Positions 1 to 5,253 of a DNA stretch of 6,201 nt are shown here, piece by piece (the first letter of the stretch is position 1; every line of letters starts with the position of its first letter). Both the position numbers and the translations under genes were made by a program. The notes under the pieces are model-generated. The model made no database searches, had not been told where the DNA came from, and was given only the letters and a program-made list of their open reading frames with translations. Source of the DNA: Collinsella sp. (GTDB lineage Bacteria; Actinomycetota; Coriobacteriia; Coriobacteriales; Coriobacteriaceae); the NCBI GenBank assembly GCA_019419485.1, contig DXZV01000092.1, positions 1 to 6,201 of the forward strand, in the 5' to 3' direction.

Positions 1-369
1 GCCAACGATGGGGATATCAGCGGTGGCGCCGGCGGCAGCCTGCGCGGCGGGCGTGGCGATGGCATAAATCAGGTTGACGTTGTCGCCCACAAACTTGTCA
101 GCAATGGACTTACACGTGGACTGGTCGTTCTGGGCGTTCTTCTGGTCGATCTTGACCTTAAGGCCGCTCTCCTTGATGGCCCTGACAAAGCCGTCGTTGG
201 CGGCATCGAGTGCGGAGTGCTCGGTGAGTTGCAGAACGCCGATGGTGTAGTCGGAACCGGCGGCAGCAGAGCCGGAACCAGAGTTGCCGCCGCATCCGGC
301 GAGCGGGGCGAGCGCGAGCAGACCGGCGGAGACCAGAAGGCTCCTGCGGCTGATGGTGATGTCCTTCAT
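1..369 (-). CDS. ABC transporter substrate-binding lipoprotein, TrpX/ABC_sub_bind type (N-terminal part)
   Basis: The first 123 codons of a minus-strand gene leave the window at its left edge with an open frame. Residues 1-26 form a lipoprotein signal: a charged start with a twin-arginine-like SRRSLL (residues 7-12), a hydrophobic stretch, and the lipobox LAGC with Cys26 as the lipidated residue. A Gly/Ser linker follows (27-39). Mature sequence then starts with IGVLQLTEHSALDAANDGF (43-61) and continues with DQKNAQNDQS (75-84) and IYAIATPAAQAAA (101-113). This order is the hallmark of the periplasmic-binding ABC_sub_bind family (COG2984). In other bacteria members serve tryptophan/tyrosine or related uptake, with permease and ATPase genes usually adjacent; here those would lie beyond the left edge. 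The ATG is preceded by a GGGGG Shine-Dalgarno seven bases upstream (377-381). Family assignment is confident; the ligand cannot be read from this fragment. Confidence 0.88.
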   Translation of the reverse strand, partial: MKDITISRRSLLVSAGLLALAPLAGCGGNSGSGSAAAGSDYTIGVLQLTEHSALDAANDGFVRAIKESGLKVKIDQKNAQNDQSTCKSIADKFVGDNVNLIYAIATPAAQAAAGATADIPIVG

Positions 370-404
370 ATCATTACCCCCAGTATAAAAATGGCTGGAA
401 ACAC

Positions 405-423
405 TGCACTGGGACAAAGTGCA
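405..423. promoter_or_regulatory. Inverted repeat TGCACT-N7-AGTGCA, possible operator
   Basis: A perfect 6-bp inverted repeat with a 7-bp spacer sits 36 bp upstream of the lipoprotein start codon, just at or after the candidate transcription start. Centre-to-centre half-site spacing is about 13 bp, compatible with a dimeric repressor, and the position would suit repression. It could equally form a small hairpin in the leader RNA. No known regulator motif is recognised with confidence. Confidence 0.4.
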
Positions 424-429
424 AGTGGA

Positions 430-460
430 ACTATAGTAGCGCTGATGTCCATTTTTACAA
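430..460 (-). promoter_or_regulatory. Candidate promoter of the substrate-binding lipoprotein gene
   Basis: On the minus strand TTGTAA (460-455) could be a -35 box. It is followed by TACTAT (438-433, 16-bp spacer) or the overlapping TATAGT (435-430, 19-bp spacer) as a -10 box. Each element is only a partial match, so the pair is plausible rather than strong. It would start transcription near 422-428, at the edge of the inverted repeat at 405-423, and give a 5' leader of roughly 55-60 bases. Confidence 0.35.
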
Positions 461-529
461 CAGCCTGGCGGTTTTTTTAATACAGAATCGGATGGGCGGT
501 ACGGGTAGTCGAATGGGCGGCGGAGGGTC

Positions 530-1315
530 TTATGCGGCGGAGGAGGCATCGTCCTCGTCCAGGGCGGCGAAGAGCTTCTTGCCGTCGAGGAGACGTGTGG
601 TGACGTTTCTCATTCGGCCGATCTCTACGGTACGCAACGTGTCATCGGCGCCTCGCGCGTCATAGACCGTTCCCAGCAAATACGAGATGCCGTCTCGTTG
701 CTTGATGGCAAAGGGCCGGAGTGTCATCCGTGCCACTTCGACCTCTCCGCGTGCCGTGACACTCGAAATATCAAAACTCACCGTGGTTCCGTGGTCGATG
801 GCCTGCTCGATGAGCTCGCAGGCATCGATGCGCTTGACGGGCGTGCGTGTGGCCTTGGTGGATTTGTCGCCTGCGCTTGGAGCAGGCTCGGGTGCATCGA
901 GGTAGCCGCGAACGTCGGCACTCGCCATGGCGACCAGGTGCTGCGCCATGCTCTTTCGAATGGCGATGGGCGTGGAGCGGTTGCGCATGACCATGCCGTG
1001 GAGCCGGATGATCTCTTCGTCGGTGAGCGGACGGGTCAAGAGTCGATAGCCCACGCCGCGCTTGTACTCAATTTCGTATCCGGCATGGCGAAGTGCGGTG
1101 ATGGCGGTGTAGATGCTGCGCCGCGCCGCCGAGATGGGCATGCGGGCGGGGTCGTCGGGATGGGCGAGGCGCCGGATCAACTCATCGGAAGGCATGGCCT
1201 TGTCCTCGCCGGTGTTTTCGCTTAATAGTTGCAGGATGCGAACGGCGCGATAGGCTGCCATCGAGGCGGCGCCCCTCGTCGTGGTCTCGTAAGTTTCAAC
1301 AGCGGTTTCGGTCAT
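530..1315 (-). CDS. Winged-helix, WYL-domain transcriptional regulator
   Basis: A 261-residue soluble protein. Residues about 20-93 form an N-terminal winged helix: AAYRAVRILQLLSE opens it, SAARRSIYTAITALRHAGY (62-80) looks like the recognition helix, and EIEYKRGVGYRLL (81-93) is the wing. A helical linker and a Ser/Lys/Pro-rich stretch (about 141-158) lead into a WYL domain (about 160-245). The namesake motif is SYL (211-213) with the typical following pattern LLGTVYDAR...LRTVEIGRMRNV. WYL proteins act as ligand- or nucleic-acid-sensing transcription factors; the effector is unknown here. The ATG at 1315 is chosen because AAAGGA lies 10 bases upstream and the fold starts soon after; an in-frame start at 1393 would add 26 residues with no Shine-Dalgarno. 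The gene lies between asnS and the lipoprotein gene on the same strand, each separated by more than 150 bp, so it is probably its own transcription unit. No terminator is seen after it. Confidence 0.85.
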   Translation of the reverse strand: MTETAVETYETTTRGAASMAAYRAVRILQLLSENTGEDKAMPSDELIRRLAHPDDPARMPISAARRSIYTAITALRHAGYEIEYKRGVGYRLLTRPLTDEEIIRLHGMVMRNRSTPIAIRKSMAQHLVAMASADVRGYLDAPEPAPSAGDKSTKATRTPVKRIDACELIEQAIDHGTTVSFDISSVTARGEVEVARMTLRPFAIKQRDGISYLLGTVYDARGADDTLRTVEIGRMRNVTTRLLDGKKLFAALDEDDASSAA

Positions 1316-1432
1316 GGCGCCCACGTCCTTTCCGTTTTGGGTGGCGACGGTATGGAGCCTAGGACGCGGGGCTTTCCCAGGGGCGCAGAGCACTCTGGGC
1401 GGTCGGTGGCCGTCGGCAAGCGGCGGGTCGAG
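1316..1432. other. GC-rich leader upstream of the WYL gene, no clear promoter
   Basis: This stretch contains the Shine-Dalgarno of the WYL gene and a small palindrome CAGAG-CA-CTCTG (1386-1397). I could not pair convincing -35 and -10 boxes here on the minus strand; TTGAAA, lying just upstream (1440-1435), has no acceptable -10 partner. No open frame with family character is seen. Confidence 0.4.
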
Positions 1433-1495
1433 TTTTCAACAGCCCTGCCCAACTGACCAAAAACTTGCCAAAAGCTTGACGGATGCTGTTGAAAA
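1433..1495. repeat. 11-bp perfect inverted repeat TTTTCAACAGC ... GCTGTTGAAAA
   Basis: The left arm (1433-1443) and right arm (1485-1495) are exact reverse complements separated by 41 bp. The right arm overlaps the A-tract that forms the T-tail of the asnS terminator. The pair lies upstream of the WYL regulator. It could be paired operator sites, a long-looped RNA structure or the ends of a small dispersed element; the sequence alone does not decide. Confidence 0.65.
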
Positions 1496-1496
1496 A
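1453..1496. repeat. Imperfect array of 11-bp units upstream of the WYL gene
   Basis: Four consecutive 11-base units can be laid out: CTGACCAAAAA (1453-1463), CTTGCCAAAAG (1464-1474), CTTGACGGATG (1475-1485) and CTGTTGAAAAA (1486-1496). The first two agree at most positions; the others keep the CT start and part of the pattern. A period near one helical turn would place similar bases on the same face of the DNA, as in phased operator or bending sequences. The similarity is modest and may be partly chance. Confidence 0.45.
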
Positions 1497-1523
1497 AGCG
1501 CCCCTCGGCTTGCCGAGAGGCGC
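1492..1523 (-). terminator. Rho-independent terminator of asnS
   Basis: On the minus strand, 41 bp after the asnS stop codon, GCGCCTCTCGGC (1523-1512) pairs with GCCGAGGGGCGC (1509-1498). This gives a 12-bp GC-rich stem with a single T-G wobble and a very short loop, followed directly by six T residues (1497-1492). This is a strong canonical terminator and separates asnS from the WYL gene. Confidence 0.93.
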
Positions 1524-1564
1524 TGGCGTGATGCGCTGGAACGCGTTTGGTGGCGCTGTGGCGA

Positions 1565-2968
1565 TTAGAAGTCGGCGTTGCCCACGGTGCGCGGGTGCGG
1601 CAGGACGTCGCGGATGTTGCCCACGCCGGTGAGGTACATCACCAAGCGCTCGAAGCCCAGACCGTAGCCGGCGTGCTTGCAGGAACCGTAGCGGCGCAGG
1701 TCAAGGTAGTACTTGTACTGCTCGGGATTCATACCCAGATCCTTGATGCGGGCCTCGAGCAGATCCAGGCGCTCCTCGCGCTGGGAGCCGCCGATAATCT
1801 CGCCGATGCCCGGCACCAGGCAGTCGGCGGCGGCGACGGTCTTGCCGTCCTCGTTCATGCGCATGTAGAACGCCTTGATCTCGGCCGGGTAGTCGGTTAC
1901 GAAGGTCGGTCGCTTAAAGTGCTCCTCGGTCAGGAAGCGCTCGTGCTCGGTCTGCAAGTCGATGCCCCAGCTGACGGGGTAATCAAACTGGTGGCCAGCA
2001 GCGACTGCCTGCTCCAGGATCTCGACGGCCTCGGTGTAGGTAACGCGGGCAAAGTCGGAGTTGGCGACATGGTCCAGGCGCTCGAGCAGACCCTTGTCCA
2101 CAAACTTGTTGAGCATATTGAGCTCGTCGGGGCAGGTGGCCATAACGTCCTTAAGGACGTACTTGAGCATGGCCTCGGCGTTATCCATGTAGTCGTTCAG
2201 GTCGGCAAAGGCCATCTCGGGCTCGATCATCCAAAACTCGGCGGCGTGGCGCGTGGTGTTGGAGTTTTCGGCGCGGAAGGTGGGGCCAAAGGTGTACACG
2301 TCGCCAAAGGCCATGGCAAAGTTCTCGGCATTGAGCTGGCCGGACACGGTAAGGCTCGCGTGCTTGCCAAAGAAGTCCTGGCTCCAGTCGACCTCGCCGG
2401 ACTCGGTGAGGGGCGGGTTTTTGGGGTCAAGCGTGGTCACGCGGAACATCTCGCCGGCACCCTCGCAGTCACTCGTGGTGATGATGGGGGTGTTGACGTA
2501 GACAAAGCCTTGCTCCTGGAAGAAGCGGTGGATGGCGGCAGCCGCGACAGAGCGGATGCGGAACACGGCGCGGAACAGGTTGGTGCGCGGGCGCAGGTGC
2601 TGCTGGGTGCGCAGGAACTCGACGGTTGCGCGCTTCTTCTGCAGCGGGTAATCCGGGGCGCTCGCGCCCTCGACCTCGATGGAGGTGGCAGAAAGCTCGA
2701 AAGGCTGGGGCGCATCGGGGGTCAGCTTGACGGTGCCGGTGCAAATGAGTGCGGCCGAGACGTTTTGATGGGCGATCTCGTCGTAGTTGTCGAGTGCCTC
2801 GCGGTTCATGACGACTTGCAGGTCGCGGAAGCAGCTGCCATCGTTGAGCGTGACAAAGCCAAAGTTCTTCATGTCGCGGACGGACTTGACCCAGCCGGCG
2901 ACGGTGACGGTCTGGCCGCCGAGCGACTCGGCATCGGCATAGAGCTGCGCGATTTTGGTGCGGTTCAC
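1565..2968 (-). CDS. asnS: Asparaginyl-tRNA synthetase (AsnRS)
   Basis: A 467-residue class IIb aminoacyl-tRNA synthetase that charges tRNA-Asn with asparagine in the cytoplasm. The N-terminal OB-fold anticodon-binding domain spans about 18-100, with AGWVKSVRDMKNFGF and LNDGSCFRDLQVV. After QHLRPRTNLF (123-132) comes the catalytic core: TPIITTSDCEGAGEMF (160-175), motif 2 FRAENSNTTRHAAEF (231-245) with the ATP-binding Arg, GIGEIIGGSQREER (387-400), and motif 3 GYGLGFERLVMYLTG (434-448), ending IRDVLPHPR and GNADF. FRAENSNTxRH and the ending IRDVxPxPRTxGN mark AsnRS rather than AspRS. Length matches the family (about 463-467). The GTG at 2968 is chosen because GGGAGGA lies just upstream; the in-frame ATG at 2980 overlaps that Shine-Dalgarno and has none of its own. 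Presence of AsnRS implies direct Asn-tRNA charging. The gene is flanked by terminators on both sides and is monocistronic. Confidence 0.97.
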   Translation of the reverse strand: MNRTKIAQLYADAESLGGQTVTVAGWVKSVRDMKNFGFVTLNDGSCFRDLQVVMNREALDNYDEIAHQNVSAALICTGTVKLTPDAPQPFELSATSIEVEGASAPDYPLQKKRATVEFLRTQQHLRPRTNLFRAVFRIRSVAAAAIHRFFQEQGFVYVNTPIITTSDCEGAGEMFRVTTLDPKNPPLTESGEVDWSQDFFGKHASLTVSGQLNAENFAMAFGDVYTFGPTFRAENSNTTRHAAEFWMIEPEMAFADLNDYMDNAEAMLKYVLKDVMATCPDELNMLNKFVDKGLLERLDHVANSDFARVTYTEAVEILEQAVAAGHQFDYPVSWGIDLQTEHERFLTEEHFKRPTFVTDYPAEIKAFYMRMNEDGKTVAAADCLVPGIGEIIGGSQREERLDLLEARIKDLGMNPEQYKYYLDLRRYGSCKHAGYGLGFERLVMYLTGVGNIRDVLPHPRTVGNADF

Positions 2969-2980
2969 GTATCCTCCCAT
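2969..2980 (-). promoter_or_regulatory. Shine-Dalgarno deciding the asnS GTG start
   Basis: On the minus strand GGGAGG (2978-2973) is followed by ATAC and then GTG (2968-2966). The same bases include an in-frame ATG (2980-2978), so the ribosome-binding site would lie inside the coding region if that ATG were used. This favours initiation at GTG. Confidence 0.7.
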
Positions 2981-3014
2981 AACGGTTGAATGATAGTTAT
3001 CCATACAGTTCGAT

Positions 3015-3020
3015 ATTCTA
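3015..3020 (-). promoter_or_regulatory. Candidate -10 box of the asnS promoter
   Basis: TAGAAT on the minus strand (3020-3015) matches five of six bases of TATAAT and lies 47 bp before the asnS GTG. The only -35 near the expected distance is poor (around TATAGC, 18-bp spacing), so this is a weak call. A promoter is expected between here and the terminator at 3070-3112. Confidence 0.35.
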
Positions 3021-3069
3021 GCAGCTCGGCTCATTTGGGCTATACAGATAAGGCATTGGCGGGATGGTT

Positions 3070-3112
3070 TTTCAAACGAAAAGCGCCCGCGGCCAAATGG
3101 TCGCGGGCGCTT
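3070..3112 (-). terminator. Rho-independent terminator of the EIIA gene
   Basis: On the minus strand, 37 bp after the EIIA stop, AAGCGCCCGCG (3112-3102) pairs perfectly with CGCGGGCGCTT (3091-3081). The 10-base interior ACCATTTGGC can add two further pairs. The stem is followed by TTCGTTT, so with the last stem bases the tail reads TTTTCGTTT. On the plus strand no T-run follows, so it serves the minus-strand EIIA gene. It separates that gene from asnS. Confidence 0.88.
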
Positions 3113-3149
3113 GACGAGGTGCCTTTTGGCTGTGTGGCGCGGGGCCTGG

Positions 3150-3713
3150 CTACTTGGTCTTGGCAACCAGCAGCGGATCGCCAAGCTTGACGAGCGGATT
3201 GCCGCCGATAAGCGTGCCAGACTCGCCGACGTGGTCGATGCTCTTGAGGCGGTCGAGTTCAGAGATGATGACGGTCACGATGTCCTCGTGACCGGCGGCC
3301 TTGATAGCGTCGCGGTCGAAGCTGATGAGCGGCTGGCCGGCCTTGACCGTGTCGCCCATCTCGACAAAGCGGGCAAAACCCTTGCCGTTCATTTCCACGG
3401 TGCCCAGGCCAACATGGATGAACACGCGAAGACCGTCCTCGGTGATCATGCCGATGGAGTGGTTGGTGACGGTGGTGGCGCCGATACGGCCGTTAGCGGG
3501 GGCGTAAATGGTGCCGGTAATGGGCTCGATGCCGTAGCCCTGGCCGAGCATGCCCGAGGCGATGGTCTCATCGGGAACCTCACTCAGATTGACGAGCACG
3601 CCGTTGACAGGAGCGTAGATGACGCCTTCGCGGGTGGCGAAGCTTGCTGCGGGCGGAACGGACGCCTCGCCCGACGAAGTGAACGTGGACTTGAGCGAAT
3701 CGAGCAGACCCAT
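3150..3713 (-). CDS. crr: PTS glucose-type EIIA component, stand-alone
   Basis: A 187-residue single-domain EIIA of the glucose family. A short N-terminal extension (1-28) is followed by APVNGVLVNLSEVPDETIASGMLGQGYGI (34-62), EPITGTIYAPANGRI (63-77), TNHSIGMITEDG (83-94) and FIHVGLGTVEMNGKGF (98-113). His100 in HVG is the phosphorylated histidine, and His85 in TNHS the partner; their 15-residue separation equals that of His75 and His90 in E. coli EIIA-Glc. The protein takes phosphate from HPr and passes it to an EIIB-EIIC permease in the membrane, which is not in this window. The ATG at 3713 is preceded by GGAGG five bases upstream; an upstream in-frame TTG (3725) precedes that Shine-Dalgarno and is unlikely. 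The gene is flanked by a terminator downstream and a palindromic operator candidate upstream, so it is a single-gene unit. Whether it also has a regulatory role, as in enteric bacteria, cannot be told. Confidence 0.94.
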   Translation of the reverse strand: MGLLDSLKSTFTSSGEASVPPAASFATREGVIYAPVNGVLVNLSEVPDETIASGMLGQGYGIEPITGTIYAPANGRIGATTVTNHSIGMITEDGLRVFIHVGLGTVEMNGKGFARFVEMGDTVKAGQPLISFDRDAIKAAGHEDIVTVIISELDRLKSIDHVGESGTLIGGNPLVKLGDPLLVAKTK

Positions 3714-3761
3714 AGATGCCTCCAACGTATCAGGCGCGCATATGGCACGCGTGTAATGAAG

Positions 3762-3788
3762 CCGGAAACGTTTCGTATGTGTTTCCCG
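3762..3788. promoter_or_regulatory. LacI-family-like palindromic operator upstream of EIIA
   Basis: GAAACGTTTC (3765-3774, sharing its first G with the preceding GG) is a perfect 10-bp palindrome with a central CG, the style of operators bound by LacI/GalR/CcpA-family regulators. It lies about 52 bp upstream of the EIIA ATG. An overlapping longer inverted repeat pairs CCGGAAAC (3762-3769) with GTTTCCCGG (3780-3788) with one extra C. The outer bases do not fit the full CcpA cre consensus, so the regulator is open. A possible -10 box TAAAAT for the EIIA gene lies upstream at 3811-3806, but no -35 partner was found. Confidence 0.5.
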
Positions 3789-3913
3789 GCACGGTCAGCG
3801 CTCCTATTTTACGCTGTGAAACGATAGCGCTGAGCTGGGATTATGTGATATATCAGTTGAAGGTGACTTTATTGCGGGAGTGTTTCTGCGCCCTGGGCCC
3901 AACTGGGGTACGC

Positions 3914-3941
3914 TTGAGAGCGAAAAATGAGTGCGCATAAT
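3914..3941 (+). promoter_or_regulatory. Sigma70-type promoter of the hydrolase operon
   Basis: TTGAGA (3914-3919, five of six matches to TTGACA) and CATAAT (3936-3941, five of six to TATAAT) are separated by 16 bp. Transcription would start near 3948, leaving a short leader with AAGGGAG before the ATG at 3961. This also rules out the in-frame GTG at 3931 as the translation start. Confidence 0.7.
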
Positions 3942-3960
3942 TTGCGCGAAGGGAGCACAT

Positions 3961-4860
3961 ATGATTGTCGAGAACCATGCACTGTGGGGCGAGGAGCCGA
4001 CCGAGGATTATCCGGCGACGTTTACGTATTTGGGTGCCGAGCCGCTGCCCGACAAGCCCAATGGCCGCCGCCCCGCGGTGATCATCTGCGGCGGAGGCGG
4101 GTTTACGCATATCGCTCCGCACGAGCAGGATCCGGTGGCGTTTGCATTCTTGGACCGCGGCTACCAGGCCTTTGTGCTCAACTATGTGACGAGTGGCACG
4201 GGTGACGTGAGTTTTCCGCACCCGCAGGCAGACCTTGCCAAGATGGTCGCCACGGTGCGCGCCAACGCCGATGAGTGGCATGTCGATCCCAAGCGCGTGT
4301 GCGTCGTGGGCTTCTCGGCAGGCGGCATGATCTGCGCTTCGCTGGCAACGCAGTGGAAGACTGGTCCCTTCGCGGGCCTGGCAGGGGCTCGTCCGGAGGA
4401 TATTCGTCCCGACGCCGTGGTGCTGGGCTATCCGTTGCTCGACCTTGCCTATGTGCGTGATATGCAGACGCGCGACCCGCGCATCGACCTGCGCGTGCCC
4501 AAGACGGGTGGCAAGACGGGGCGCGATTTGCTTAACGACTATCTGTCGATGGTGACGGGCGGCGAGGCGACCGACGAGCACCTGGCCGACATCTGCCCCA
4601 CTACGCATGTTTCGCGTCAGATGCCGCCGACCTTTGTGTGGGGCGTGTCCGACGACAAGACGGCGCCGATCGCGCAGGTCTATCCGTTTGCGCAGCGCAT
4701 GGCCGAGGAGGGCGTCGCTTGCGAGATGCACGTCTTTGACCAGGGCGGTCACGGCCTTTCGCTCGGCAACGCCAATACCGCGGTCGACAACGAGGACAAG
4801 CAGGTGGCGGTCCGTCCCTGGATTCGCCTGGCCTTCCGTTTCTTGGAGCGCCATATGTAA
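3961..4860 (+). CDS. Alpha/beta hydrolase, esterase/lipase-like (COG0657 type)
   Basis: A 299-residue alpha/beta hydrolase without signal peptide or membrane segment, hence cytoplasmic. The oxyanion-hole strand is PAVIICGGGGFTH (38-50), with CGGGG in place of the common HGGG. The nucleophile elbow is GFSAG (117-121), Ser119 being catalytic. The acid is one of Asp231/Asp232 in WGVSDDKTAP (227-236), and His264 lies in DQGGHGLSL (260-268). Spacing of Ser, Asp and His fits the family. The closest general resemblance is to small carboxylesterases and acetyl-xylan esterase-like enzymes acting on short acyl esters, but the substrate cannot be read from sequence. The ATG at 3961 is used because AAGGGAG precedes it and the predicted transcript starts near 3948. 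The gene is followed after 47 bp by a small beta-rich protein, with which it is probably co-transcribed; it is divergent from the EIIA gene. Esterase role is likely; natural substrate unknown. Confidence 0.9.
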   Translation: MIVENHALWGEEPTEDYPATFTYLGAEPLPDKPNGRRPAVIICGGGGFTHIAPHEQDPVAFAFLDRGYQAFVLNYVTSGTGDVSFPHPQADLAKMVATVRANADEWHVDPKRVCVVGFSAGGMICASLATQWKTGPFAGLAGARPEDIRPDAVVLGYPLLDLAYVRDMQTRDPRIDLRVPKTGGKTGRDLLNDYLSMVTGGEATDEHLADICPTTHVSRQMPPTFVWGVSDDKTAPIAQVYPFAQRMAEEGVACEMHVFDQGGHGLSLGNANTAVDNEDKQVAVRPWIRLAFRFLERHM

Positions 4861-4895
4861 AAGTAGACTACTTACCCGTTTCAAAAAGTCTGCTT
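4861..4895 (+). repeat. Inverted repeats in the hydrolase/small-protein spacer
   Basis: Directly after the hydrolase stop lies AAGTAG-A-CTACTT (4861-4873), a perfect 6-bp inverted repeat. The same left arm AAGTAGACT (4861-4869) can instead pair with AGTCTGCTT (4887-4895) with one wobble. Two mutually exclusive hairpins are therefore possible just before the AGAGGAGGAG Shine-Dalgarno (4896-4905) of the next gene. There is no T-run, so it is not a standard terminator. It may be an operator, a processing site or a translation-tuning structure. Confidence 0.5.
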
Positions 4896-4907
4896 AGAGG
4901 AGGAGCC

Positions 4908-5228
4908 ATGCTTGAGGGTACGTATGTGGTTTCGGCCCAGACGCCGGTGGGGAGTAAACGCGGCGAGGTGGCGTTTTCACATGGGGTGGACGGCGCGCTC
5001 AGGGCAGTACTAAACGTCAGGGGTCTCAATATCGCTCTCTCGAGTGCCCGCGCTGAGGGCGATTTCTTTGAGCTCTCGGGTACTATCTCCCACGTCTTGA
5101 TGGGCAAGGCTCCCTTTACATGCGCAGGGTCGGTCGAGGGTGATCGACTCACCGCTACCGCGCGGTCGGGTTCCATTTCGATCTCGCTGAGCGGTATGCG
5201 TAAAGAGCTTTCGGGGCGCACCGCATAA
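4908..5228 (+). CDS. Conserved-looking small beta-rich protein of unknown function
   Basis: A 106-residue protein that I cannot assign to a named family. It starts MLEGTYVVSAQTPVGSKRGE and contains alternating short strands and turns: VAFSHGVDGALRAVLNVRG (21-39), FFELSGTISHVLMGKAPFTC (53-72) and AGSVEGDRLTATARSGSI (73-90). The recurring pattern of a Gly/Ser turn, small-residue strand and GD/DG turn suggests a small beta barrel or sandwich. There is no signal peptide, membrane segment or metal motif, and only one cysteine (Cys72). The ATG has an excellent Shine-Dalgarno, AGGAGG, four bases upstream. It follows the alpha/beta hydrolase by 47 bp on the same strand and probably shares its promoter, so a linked role such as ligand binding is conceivable but unsupported. 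Coding character (GC-rich third positions, strong Shine-Dalgarno) argues it is a real gene. No terminator is seen downstream. Confidence 0.8.
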   Translation: MLEGTYVVSAQTPVGSKRGEVAFSHGVDGALRAVLNVRGLNIALSSARAEGDFFELSGTISHVLMGKAPFTCAGSVEGDRLTATARSGSISISLSGMRKELSGRTA

Positions 5229-5253
5229 AGTTTGCGCAGGTAAACATCGGTAT

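Noticed and set aside
217..480. 87-codon plus-strand open frame
   Set aside because: Antisense to the lipoprotein signal region and its promoter; no Shine-Dalgarno and no protein-like composition.
461..480. T-run (472-478) after a GC-rich stretch, possible plus-strand terminator
   Set aside because: No hairpin longer than three base pairs can be formed before the T-run, and no plus-strand gene lies upstream.
1316..1393. 26-residue N-terminal extension of the WYL protein
   Set aside because: The upstream ATG has no Shine-Dalgarno and the extra residues look like translated leader; the ATG at 1315 is better supported.
1433..1495. TTTTCAACA sequences as DnaA boxes or an origin
   Set aside because: They resemble origin-type boxes only loosely (consensus TTWTNCACA), there are just two, and none of the usual origin neighbours (dnaA, dnaN, rpmH) are present.
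1547..2989. 480-codon plus-strand open frame exactly antisense to asnS
   Set aside because: It mirrors the whole of asnS, whose class II motifs are unmistakable; the translation is a low-complexity Gly/Val/Leu/His mix without family character. High GC and biased codon use create such shadows.
3931..3960. Ten-codon N-terminal extension of the hydrolase from a GTG at 3931
   Set aside because: The GTG overlaps the -10 box and precedes the likely transcription start; the ATG at 3961 has a Shine-Dalgarno.
3853..4884. 343-codon minus-strand open frame across the hydrolase gene
   Set aside because: Antisense shadow of the alpha/beta hydrolase, with composition typical of reverse-complemented GC-rich codons and no recognisable domain.
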